In this document: positions 16,214 to 22,962 of the stretch, piece after piece
Position numbering within the stretch: the stretch's first letter is position 1
Layout of the letters: the number at the start of each line of letters is the position of its first letter
From: Lamprobacter sp964516305
GTDB taxonomy: Bacteria > Pseudomonadota > Gammaproteobacteria > Chromatiales > Chromatiaceae
Reading direction: 5' to 3'
Assembly: GCA_964516305.1 (NCBI GenBank)
Contig: CAZEZH010000022.1
Location: forward strand, 1 to 35,473
DNA: 35,473 nt
Position numbers and translations under genes: made by a program
The notes under the pieces: model-generated
What the model saw: only the letters and a program-made list of their open reading frames with translations
What the model was told of the DNA's origin: nothing
Databases searched by the model: none

Positions 16214-16606
16214 ATGTTCGATGTCGGTGCCTTAGAGCTGCTGGTCATTAGTGTAGTCGCCTTGATCGTCGTCGGGCCTGAGCGGTTGCCGAAGTTGGCG
16301 CGAACCGCTGGACTCTGGGTCGGTCGGGCGCGGCGCGCCTTCTCCTCGGTGAAGGAAGAGATTGATCGCGAGATCAAGGCGGACGAACTCAAGGAGATCC
16401 TGCGCAAGCAGGCCGAGAGCCGCCCATTGGAGACCATTCTCGAAGAGACCGTTAATCCACGTACAGCCTCCAACCAGGGCAACGGGCAGACCAGCTCAAA
16501 GTCTTCGGTCTCGGAACCAGACCCGGGTTCCAGCCCCGACTCTGAATTAGGCACTGCCCCAGACGCGCGTTCGGCAGTGGCCGAAACGCCCAAGGATCGC
16601 TCATGA
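16214..16606 (+). CDS. tatB: Sec-independent translocase protein TatB
   Basis: A 130-residue protein starting MFDVGALELLVISVVALIVV, the TatB signature, including the conserved glutamate in the transmembrane helix (residue 8) and the VGPERLPKLART hinge (about residues 20-31). A long amphipathic helix follows (residues about 38-65), then a low-complexity Ser/Pro/Glu tail. TatB with TatC forms the receptor for twin-arginine signal peptides. It lies 60 bases after tatA and 10 bases before tatC. Confidence 0.95.
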   Translation: MFDVGALELLVISVVALIVVGPERLPKLARTAGLWVGRARRAFSSVKEEIDREIKADELKEILRKQAESRPLETILEETVNPRTASNQGNGQTSSKSSVSEPDPGSSPDSELGTAPDARSAVAETPKDRS

Positions 16607-16616
16607 GTCGCCTCGG

Positions 16617-17885
16617 ATGACCTCTTCTGCCTCTCGCGAACATTCCAAGCGACAGGGCGTCTCTGGGCCTGATTCCTTAGGCTCGAATGGCCTCGGCGGT
16701 GAGCAGCCATTCATCTCGCATCTGGTCGAGCTGCGTGATCGCCTGATTCGGATGCTCATCGCCATTGCGCTGGTGTTTCTGGTGTTGTTCCCGTTCGCGA
16801 ACGACATCTACACCTTTGTCGCCGAGCCGATCCGCGCGCAGCTCCCGGTCGGCTCACAGATGATCGCGACCCAGGTTGCCTCACCCTTCCTGACGCCGTT
16901 CAAGCTGACCCTGGTCGTGGCGATCTTCGTGGCCATGCCTTACCTGCTCTACCAGTTCTGGGGCTTTATCGCACCGGGGCTCTACACCCACGAGAAGCGG
17001 CTGGCGCTGCCGCTAGTCAGCTCCAGTATCCTGCTGTTCTATCTCGGGATGCTGTTTGCGTATTACGCCGTATTCCCGCTGGTGTTCGGGTTCTTCTCGG
17101 CGGTGACGCCCGAAGGCGTTGCGCAGATGCCCGATATCGCCTTCTACCTCGAATTCGTGCTGAAGCTGTTCTTTGCCTTTGGCATCGCCTTCGAGATCCC
17201 GATCGCGACCATCTTGTTGGTCGCGATCGGTGCGACCACCCCTGAGGCGCTGAAGCGCAAGCGCCCCTATGTCATCGTTGGCGTCTTCGTCGCTGGCATG
17301 CTGCTCACGCCACCGGATGTGATCAGCCAAACGCTCCTGGCGTTACCGATGTGGCTGCTGTTTGAGGCCGGCATCTTCTTCTCGCGGTTCGTCAAACCCA
17401 GGGCTGACGAGGATGAGGACCCTGGGTTCCCCGATGGCGGACCAGAGGGTGAACCGGCAACCGAAGCCAGGACTCGGCCCACGGCGGCTGAGAACTCGTC
17501 GGACACCGGTCTATCGACGATGGTCGGTGACGAGATCGATGGTGGTGATCGCAACGAGCCCGGACGCTATCGACCGATGACCGACGACGAGATGGAGGCC
17601 GAGCTTGATGCCATTGAGGCAGAGGAGCTTGAGGCCTTGGAGTCTGCGCCCGAGTCTGAGTCTGCGCCCGAGCCCGAGCCCGAGCCTGATTCCAAACAGG
17701 CGCTAAGCGCAGCCGATGAGTCGTCTCAGGTCGAGCTGATCGAGACCCTGATCCGCAAAGCGAACCAGCTTCGAGCATCGGGAGAGGTCGCCCATGCCAA
17801 GCAACTGCTCTATCGGGTACTCGAGGAAGGCACCGCTGATCAGCGCGCGGTCGCTCGCAATATCCTTGTCGATCTGGATCGGTGA
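16617..17885 (+). CDS. tatC: TatC with acidic tail and FimV C-terminal-like unit
   Basis: A 422-residue protein, whereas ordinary TatC is about 250-260. Residues 30-258 are a complete TatC: QPFISHLVELRDRLIRML at the N-terminus, the GLYTHEKR loop (about 121-128), FAFGIAFEIPIATILLVAIG and the last helices, with Glu180 and other core acidic residues present. From about residue 261 a disordered, acidic, Pro/Glu/Ser-rich stretch runs to 370. It is followed by a predicted helical pair (372-421) whose ANQLRASGEVAHAKQLL and RVLEEGTADQRAVARNIL resemble the C-terminal domain of FimV (family TIGR03504). TatC is the signal-peptide receptor of the Tat system; its C-terminus is cytoplasmic, so the added unit would face the cytosol. 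TatC assignment is certain; the FimV likeness is my inference from the sequence pattern. Confidence 0.9.
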   Translation: MTSSASREHSKRQGVSGPDSLGSNGLGGEQPFISHLVELRDRLIRMLIAIALVFLVLFPFANDIYTFVAEPIRAQLPVGSQMIATQVASPFLTPFKLTLVVAIFVAMPYLLYQFWGFIAPGLYTHEKRLALPLVSSSILLFYLGMLFAYYAVFPLVFGFFSAVTPEGVAQMPDIAFYLEFVLKLFFAFGIAFEIPIATILLVAIGATTPEALKRKRPYVIVGVFVAGMLLTPPDVISQTLLALPMWLLFEAGIFFSRFVKPRADEDEDPGFPDGGPEGEPATEARTRPTAAENSSDTGLSTMVGDEIDGGDRNEPGRYRPMTDDEMEAELDAIEAEELEALESAPESESAPEPEPEPDSKQALSAADESSQVELIETLIRKANQLRASGEVAHAKQLLYRVLEEGTADQRAVARNILVDLDR

Positions 17886-17964
17886 GCAAGCCATTGGTGC
17901 GAGCCCGGACTGGGCGCTCGTCGGTGCCCTTGGCGATCTGCGCTGAGGGCGCTAGTCGGGTGCG

Positions 17965-19038
17965 ATGGCCGCTCCGATATCTGCTGCGATGACCCACTCG
18001 CCAACCGACCAAGATCAGCCTTCTACGCCCCAGTCGCGTCGTCGAGAGGCGGCGCGATCGGCCGCAGCAGCGACGGGACGGGGTACACAGAATCGCCTCA
18101 AGCAGTTACGCGCGTTCTGCCACGCGGCACACGTTGGCAGCATCAGTGCGGCAGCCGAGTTGGTCTCGCTGAGTCAGCCCACCGTCTCGCTACAGATTCA
18201 ATCGCTCGAGCGCGAGCTAGACACCGTCCTGTTCGAACGTCGCGGTCCAAAGATCCAACTCACGCCCGAGGGGGCGCTACTGTTTGAGCTGGCGCAGCCG
18301 CTGGTGCAGGGGATCGACGGCCTGCAGGAGGCCTTTGCGGCCCAGTGCGGCCGGCTCGATCGCGGCCGGCTCGACATCGCCGCTGGCGAATCGACCATCC
18401 TCTACATCCTGCCCGAGCCGATCCAACGCTTCGCCGAGCGGTACCCGGGCATCGAGCTGCAACTCCATAACGTCACCGGCCGCGATGGCCTGGCGATGGT
18501 GTGCGCCGACGAGGTTGATCTGGCCGTGGGCTCGATGCTCGAGGTGCCGGACGACATCCGCTACATCCCGATCGTCACCTACCAGCCGATGCTGATCACG
18601 CCCTTGGGGCACCCGCTGGCAGAGAAGCCTGATGTCTCGTTGCAGGATATCGCCGAGCACGGGCTGATCCTGCCGCCGCGTCACCTGAGTACCTGGCGCC
18701 TGGTCGACCTAGTGTTCCGCCAACAGGGGTTGAGCTATCAGGTGCGCCTCGAGGCCGGTGGCTGGGAGGTGATCAAGAAATACGTCGCGCTCGGGCTTGG
18801 CATCTCGATCGTCACCGATGTCTGCCTCACTGGCGAAGAGCCACTGGCGCGCCGTCCGTTGGATGCCTATTTCCCGGCGCGCAGCTATGGGCTGGTGCTC
18901 CGGCGCGGCAAGTTCATGTCCGCGAGCAGCAAGCGTTTCCAGGCGCTGATGACCGAGCTGTTCTTGGCCGGCGGCGAGCGTTCTGGCCAGCCACCGGCCG
19001 CTGGTGACGACTCGTTCGAGGACGGTCTACTCGGGTGA
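17965..19038 (+). CDS. LysR-type transcriptional regulator
   Basis: A 357-residue LysR-family regulator. The N-terminus (about residues 1-43) is a low-complexity extension; a second ATG at 17989 would shorten it by eight residues. The winged helix-turn-helix is at about residues 44-103 (LKQLRAFCHAAHVGSISAAA, then LSQPTVSLQIQSLERELDT and LFERRGPKIQLTPEG). The effector domain follows (about 125-325) with the usual GRLDIAAGES start and a late GLGISIVTD segment. The effector is unknown. It stands alone, 79 bases after tatC and 126 bases before dcd, so its target cannot be told from position. It ends with an acidic tail of about 25 residues. Confidence 0.9.
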   Translation: MAAPISAAMTHSPTDQDQPSTPQSRRREAARSAAAATGRGTQNRLKQLRAFCHAAHVGSISAAAELVSLSQPTVSLQIQSLERELDTVLFERRGPKIQLTPEGALLFELAQPLVQGIDGLQEAFAAQCGRLDRGRLDIAAGESTILYILPEPIQRFAERYPGIELQLHNVTGRDGLAMVCADEVDLAVGSMLEVPDDIRYIPIVTYQPMLITPLGHPLAEKPDVSLQDIAEHGLILPPRHLSTWRLVDLVFRQQGLSYQVRLEAGGWEVIKKYVALGLGISIVTDVCLTGEEPLARRPLDAYFPARSYGLVLRRGKFMSASSKRFQALMTELFLAGGERSGQPPAAGDDSFEDGLLG

Positions 19039-19046
19039 GCGCTCAA

Positions 19047-19088
19047 GTGGTGAGTGGTGAGTGGTGAGTGGTGAGTGGTGAGTGGCGA
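19047..19088 (+). repeat. Heptanucleotide tandem repeat (GTGGTGA)6
   Basis: Five perfect copies of GTGGTGA (19047-19081) and one variant copy GTGGCGA (19082-19088). The array is bracketed by GAGCGCT at 19037-19043 and 19087-19093. It starts 8 bases after the LysR stop and lies about 77 bases before dcd. A 12-bp palindrome CTGATCGATCAG (19117-19128) follows. Slippage at such repeats is common. Confidence 0.9.
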
Positions 19089-19164
19089 GCGCTGGATTCT
19101 GTTTTTGCATTCGAGCCTGATCGATCAGCGACCCGGCTCACTGTTTCGGTAAACCATTGACACT

Positions 19165-20373
19165 ATGAGTATCAAATCCGACCGCTGGATTCGCCGCATG
19201 GCGAGTGAGCAGGGCATGATCGAACCCTATATCCCCGGCCAAGTCCGGGAGTCAGAAGGCGGCGGTCGTGTCATCTCCTACGGCACCTCGAGCTACGGCT
19301 ACGATATCCGCTGTGCCGACGAGTTCAAGATCTTCACCAACATCAATTCGGCCGTGGTCGACCCGAAGAACTTTGACTCCTCGAGCTTCGTCAATCTCAA
19401 GTCCGATGTCTGCATCATCCCGCCAAACTCCTTCGCCCTCGCGCGCACGGTCGAATACTTCCGTATCCCGCGCAATGTCCTAACCATCTGTCTCGGCAAG
19501 AGCACCTATGCCCGTTGCTTTCGCGCCGATACGCGCGTTGCGCTGCTCGACGGCTCCGCGCCTACCTTGGAGGAGATGGCGCTGCGCGCCGAACAGGGGG
19601 AGCTATTTTGGGGTTATAGCATTGGCGAATATGGTCGCGTCATCGCTGCTTTGCTCGAGGCCCCGCGCTATATCGGCCGCGACTCACTGCTAGAGCTGAC
19701 GCTGGACAACGGCCAGCAGATCCATTGCACGCCGGATCACGAATTCGTGCTACGCGATGGCCGCATGCTCCCAGCCAACGAGTTGCGCCCGAACGATTCT
19801 CTGATGCCGCTCTATCGGCATCTCGCTCGGGGATACGAGATGGTCTATCAGCCGTCCAACGGTCATTTGTATCCGACGCATCGGCTTGCCGATGAATGGA
19901 ACCTGCGCAATGAACTTGATGAGGATGAGCCCGGAACGCACCGGCATCACAAGGACTTCGATCGCCCCAACAATCTGCCCTGGAATATCGCCGCCTTTGG
20001 TGGGAAAGGGGAGTCAGCGACAAGAGAGTCAGCGGCTGTGTACAACCACAAGATACAACGCATTCGCGAGATCAAGGGCGACCACGACGTTTACTGCTTG
20101 ACAGTGCCCGAGGCCGGCAATTTTGCACTAGCCGCTGGTGTGTTCGTCAGCAATTGCGGAATCATCGTCAACGTAACGCCTTTGGAGCCTGAGTGGGAGG
20201 GGCATGTGACGCTCGAGTTCTCGAACACGACGCCTCTGCCGGCGAAGGTCTATGCCAATGAGGGTGTTGCGCAGATCCTGTTTCTCGAATCAGACGAGGT
20301 TTGCGAGAGCTCATACAAAGACCGTGGCGGTAAGTATCAAGGGCAGCGCGGCGTGACCCTGCCGAAGCCCTGA
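19165..20373 (+). CDS. dcd: dCTP deaminase precursor interrupted by an intein
   Basis: A 402-residue frame: 189 residues of dCTP deaminase plus a 213-residue in-frame intein. The first extein (residues 1-117) starts MSIKSDRWIRRMASEQGMIE and ends GKSTYAR; the second (331-402) resumes at CGIIVNVTPLEPEWEGHVTL. Together they form a full Pseudomonas-type Dcd, which makes dUTP from dCTP for thymidylate synthesis. The break falls directly after the arginine equivalent to E. coli Arg115 in the active-site SxxAR motif, and before the motif holding the catalytic Glu (EGHVTLEF). Activity should therefore require protein splicing. The start ATG at 19165 has no strong ribosome binding site; GTAAACC precedes it. 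Confidence 0.96.
   Translation: MSIKSDRWIRRMASEQGMIEPYIPGQVRESEGGGRVISYGTSSYGYDIRCADEFKIFTNINSAVVDPKNFDSSSFVNLKSDVCIIPPNSFALARTVEYFRIPRNVLTICLGKSTYARCFRADTRVALLDGSAPTLEEMALRAEQGELFWGYSIGEYGRVIAALLEAPRYIGRDSLLELTLDNGQQIHCTPDHEFVLRDGRMLPANELRPNDSLMPLYRHLARGYEMVYQPSNGHLYPTHRLADEWNLRNELDEDEPGTHRHHKDFDRPNNLPWNIAAFGGKGESATRESAAVYNHKIQRIREIKGDHDVYCLTVPEAGNFALAAGVFVSNCGIIVNVTPLEPEWEGHVTLEFSNTTPLPAKVYANEGVAQILFLESDEVCESSYKDRGGKYQGQRGVTLPKP
19516..20154 (+). other. Dcd intein, 213 residues, with HNH-like relic
   Basis: The insert starts with Cys1 (CFRADTRVALLDG, block A) and has a block B with LTLDNGQQIHCTPDHEFVL, including His75. It ends in a block F/G, DVYCLTVPEAGNF then ALAAGVFVSN, with terminal Asn213 followed by extein Cys+1. 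The usual penultimate His is Ser here. Between the splicing blocks, residues 143-158 read HRHHKDFDRPNNLPWNI, like the first half of an HNH homing endonuclease; the following part lacks the second histidine cluster, so the nuclease is probably a decayed remnant. The insertion in a catalytic motif of a nucleotide-metabolism enzyme is typical of inteins. Confidence 0.93.
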
Positions 20374-20680
20374 CAGGATGTCAGCCTGGGGTGACTATAA
20401 ACTCCTGTCTAACCGGCGTCTGCTCCACGAGACGTTGGACGTTGCCCATTTCGATTGCGATTCCACCCAGACCGAGCCGCAAGGCGGTTGACAGCATTCG
20501 CCTAAACGTCGGGTGAAGTCAACTGGACATGTGGTCCACTTTGTCGGGCGAACCTGATTCGCTGTAATGGCTGTAGATTTGGGTTAACCTCCTGCGTGAT
20601 GACCACCGTGATTCCGCCTCATCCGGTTTTCCCATGAGCGTCCCAAGGCGCTTGTGCCCTAACCTTGTGAGCGACAGAGA
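20374..20680 (+). other. Intergenic region between dcd and the clc fusion gene
   Basis: This 307-base stretch holds no convincing gene. A 6-bp hairpin (CTGACA-GGA-TGTCAG, 20370-20384) overlaps the dcd stop but has no T run. A TTGACA at 20488-20493 could be a -35 element, but the -10 position (GGGTGA) is poor. A 38-codon minus-strand frame (20381-20497) has no recognisable product. Confidence 0.4.
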
Positions 20681-22840
20681 TTGGCTACGCTGAAAAGGTT
20701 TCCACACCTGATCCGTCTGCAGCTCCTGAGCCTTGTGCTCATCATTGCGTTTGGCCCTGTTTTACCCGTTGTTGCTGAGCAACATGACTACGGGCCCGTG
20801 CGTTCGGGCGAGACGCTATGGGAGATCGCTGGCGGCCTCTATCTGGGCTCTGGGTTGAACAGGGATCAGATCATGCTCGCGCTGCTGGAAGCGAATCCGG
20901 GAGCGTTTTCGCCCTCTTGTAATCTGAATGCGGTCTTGCGCGTTGGGGTTCGGTTGCGTCTGCCGACATTGGAGCAGGTCAAGCGACGTGATGCCGCCTC
21001 GGCGAGCGCGATGGTTGAACTCCAGGCTCAGCAATGGGCCGAGCATCGAAGCGTCGGTCGGCCGCTCGACTGTCAAACTGTGGCGGAGGATGCTGGTCCG
21101 TCGAGCGCTGCTGCGGATGTCGATGCTGAATTCAGCGAATCGCTGAGTGTCGATGGGAGTGCAGCGGGTTCTAGAGCGCAGGCTTCGTCCGAAGCGTCCG
21201 AAACCGCGAAAGTGGGCACCCTCAAGGCGAGTCCTTTGGCAGGTTCGCGGGCGGCTTTGTCGAAGCCCGTGCAACCGCAGCCCACTGTCGAGGTCCAGCT
21301 GTCGGCGATTCCGACAACGAAACCGTCAGATGGAGTGACCCCGCAATATCCTGCTGCTCCGCAAGGCGGAGGTGAGGACGCTATCGCTCCAGAGGGAGCG
21401 CGGGCGCCGCTCTGGGCGCTGGTCGCTCTTTTTCTCGTGCTCATCGCTGTGGCAATGGTGCGCTGGGAACATCGCTGGGCGATCAGCGGTGGCTCGTTCA
21501 CGGCAAGCGCTGCGCTAGGAGCCGCAGCGCGCTTGCCAAAGCGCGCGGTGCTTCTGCTCTCTTCGGGTCAAACCGAGCTGTATCTGCTGCTGTTGATGGC
21601 GACCTTGGCAGGGTTTTTCGGGGCTCTGGTGACGGTGCTGTTCCGCGAAGGGATTCGGTTGCTTGAATGGCTCGTGAGCGGCCAAGATCAGGGCTTGGTC
21701 GCGGCGGCAGTGGCGCTGGAGCCATGGCAGCGACTGTTGCTGCCGGTGGCCGGTGGTCTGCTGGCGGGGCTGATCCTTCAGCAAGTCGGCGCTCTTTTGC
21801 GTGGCCGCACGACGACCGATTATATGGGGGCGGTTGCGGTTGGTGACGGCTGGATCAGCGTGCGGCACAGTCTGGTCAAGGCGAGTTCGTCGCTGGTGAC
21901 GGTGGCCTCCGGCGGGTCGATCGGCCGCGAGGGTGCGATGGTGCAGCTGGCCGCTATGGTGGCTTCGGCGATGGGGCGAATCAGCCGCTTTCCGCGCGAC
22001 CGATTGCGGCTGTTGGTTGCCGCTGGTGCCGCTGCTGGGCTGGCATCGGCCTACAATGCTCCGATTGCGGCGACGCTCTTTGTTGCTGAGATCGTGCTCG
22101 GCTCCATCGCGTTGGAGCACATCGGTCCGCTGATCATCGCCGCGGTGATCGCGAATACCACGGTCCACGAGATCCTTGGTTATGCGCCGGTCTACCAGAT
22201 CCCGGCGTTTAGCTTGGTCAGTGACTGGGAGCTGGCGCTCTATCTGGTTCTGGGTATCTTGGCCGGTCACCTGGCTCCGATGTTCCTGAGCCTGCTTGAG
22301 CGCTCGCACCAACTCTTTGGCCGGCTGCCGATGCCCTTGGCCGGTCGTATGGCTCTGGGTGGACTGGTGGTCGGCGCCATCTCCGTCTATGAGCCGCAGG
22401 TCTGGGGCAATGGCTACAGCGTCGTCAACGCGGTCTTGCAGGACCCCTGGGCCTGGCAGGCGTTACTGACGGTCCTCGTGCTCAAGATGATCGCCACGGC
22501 CGCCACGCACGGCTCCGGTGCCGTCGGTGGCGCCTTCACGCCGACGATCTTCGTTGGTGCCATGCTCGGTGCACTATTCGGTACCCTCGTGCATAGTTTG
22601 CTGCCCGAGGGTACGGCAACGCCCAGCGCTTACGCGGTGGTCGGCATGGGGGCGATGCTGGCGGGTACCACGCATGCCCCGCTGATGTCGATACTGATGG
22701 TTTTTGAGTTGACGATGGACTACAGCATTGTGCTGCCGTTGATGCTGGCGGTGATCACTTCGCATTACACCGCGCGCAGCTACAGCGCGGTGCGTCCGAT
22801 GTATGCCGATTCGTTATTGCCGCGCGAGAGGCCGGCGTAG
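20681..22840 (+). CDS. FimV-type LysM module fused to ClcB-like CLC chloride channel
   Basis: A 719-residue two-part membrane protein. Residues 1-32 are a signal peptide or anchor. Residues 36-98 (DYGPVRSGETLWEIAGG, then QIMLALLEANPGAF and VGVRLRLP) match the LysM-like core of FimV/HubP proteins. A Ser/Ala/Pro-rich linker (100-242) precedes a transmembrane helix (243-261). From about 290 to 700 is a complete CLC domain closest in pattern to E. coli ClcB: TTTDYMGAV, SGGSIGREGAM (gating Glu417), AYNAPIAATLFVAEIVLGSI, VWGNGYSVV, GSGAVGGAFTPT and AGTTHAPLMS. The position of the internal proton glutamate of ClcA is Ile471. The layout puts LysM in the periplasm and the CLC N-terminus in the cytosol, which is topologically consistent. 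The start is TTG 20681 with a weak ribosome binding site, so the exact start is uncertain. A terminator follows. Confidence 0.88.
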   Translation: MATLKRFPHLIRLQLLSLVLIIAFGPVLPVVAEQHDYGPVRSGETLWEIAGGLYLGSGLNRDQIMLALLEANPGAFSPSCNLNAVLRVGVRLRLPTLEQVKRRDAASASAMVELQAQQWAEHRSVGRPLDCQTVAEDAGPSSAAADVDAEFSESLSVDGSAAGSRAQASSEASETAKVGTLKASPLAGSRAALSKPVQPQPTVEVQLSAIPTTKPSDGVTPQYPAAPQGGGEDAIAPEGARAPLWALVALFLVLIAVAMVRWEHRWAISGGSFTASAALGAAARLPKRAVLLLSSGQTELYLLLLMATLAGFFGALVTVLFREGIRLLEWLVSGQDQGLVAAAVALEPWQRLLLPVAGGLLAGLILQQVGALLRGRTTTDYMGAVAVGDGWISVRHSLVKASSSLVTVASGGSIGREGAMVQLAAMVASAMGRISRFPRDRLRLLVAAGAAAGLASAYNAPIAATLFVAEIVLGSIALEHIGPLIIAAVIANTTVHEILGYAPVYQIPAFSLVSDWELALYLVLGILAGHLAPMFLSLLERSHQLFGRLPMPLAGRMALGGLVVGAISVYEPQVWGNGYSVVNAVLQDPWAWQALLTVLVLKMIATAATHGSGAVGGAFTPTIFVGAMLGALFGTLVHSLLPEGTATPSAYAVVGMGAMLAGTTHAPLMSILMVFELTMDYSIVLPLMLAVITSHYTARSYSAVRPMYADSLLPRERPA

Positions 22841-22905
22841 TGGGAATAGACTCAATATTTCGCCTCGTTGTGCCTTGCCAGATACCACGCGGAATGCACC
22901 CTGGT

Positions 22906-22926
22906 GGCCGTTCAACGGCCGTTTTT
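22906..22926 (+). terminator. Intrinsic terminator after the clc fusion gene
   Basis: A 6-bp stem GGCCGT-TCA-ACGGCC (22906-22920) is followed by GTTTTT. It lies 65 bases after the CLC stop and 37 bases before the end of the convergent pap gene. The T run is only on the + side, so it serves the clc gene. Confidence 0.75.
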
Positions 22927-22962
22927 AGGTTGAACCGTTGTGGATCGCCGTCTGCCGAGAGA

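Noticed and set aside
17397..17885. TatC tail as a frameshift artefact joining two genes
   Set aside because: The frame is continuous, codon use is like its neighbours, and no alternative start with a ribosome binding site is visible before the helical unit. Kept as a genuine fusion, although relatives should be checked.
19047..19088. Heptad repeat as a CRISPR array
   Set aside because: Units are 7 bases with no spacers, and there are no cas genes nearby.
20370..20384. Hairpin CTGACA-GGA-TGTCAG at the dcd stop as a terminator
   Set aside because: Only 6 bp and not followed by a T run.
20381..20497. Minus-strand 38-codon frame (starts MLSTALRLGLGGIAIEMG) between dcd and clc
   Set aside because: No ribosome binding site, no family I recognise, and bounded upstream by a nearby stop; could be a gene remnant but the evidence is too thin.
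21515..22312. Minus-strand open frame of 265 codons opposite the CLC fusion gene
   Set aside because: Rich in Gln/Arg/His without any domain, and antisense to conserved CLC motifs.
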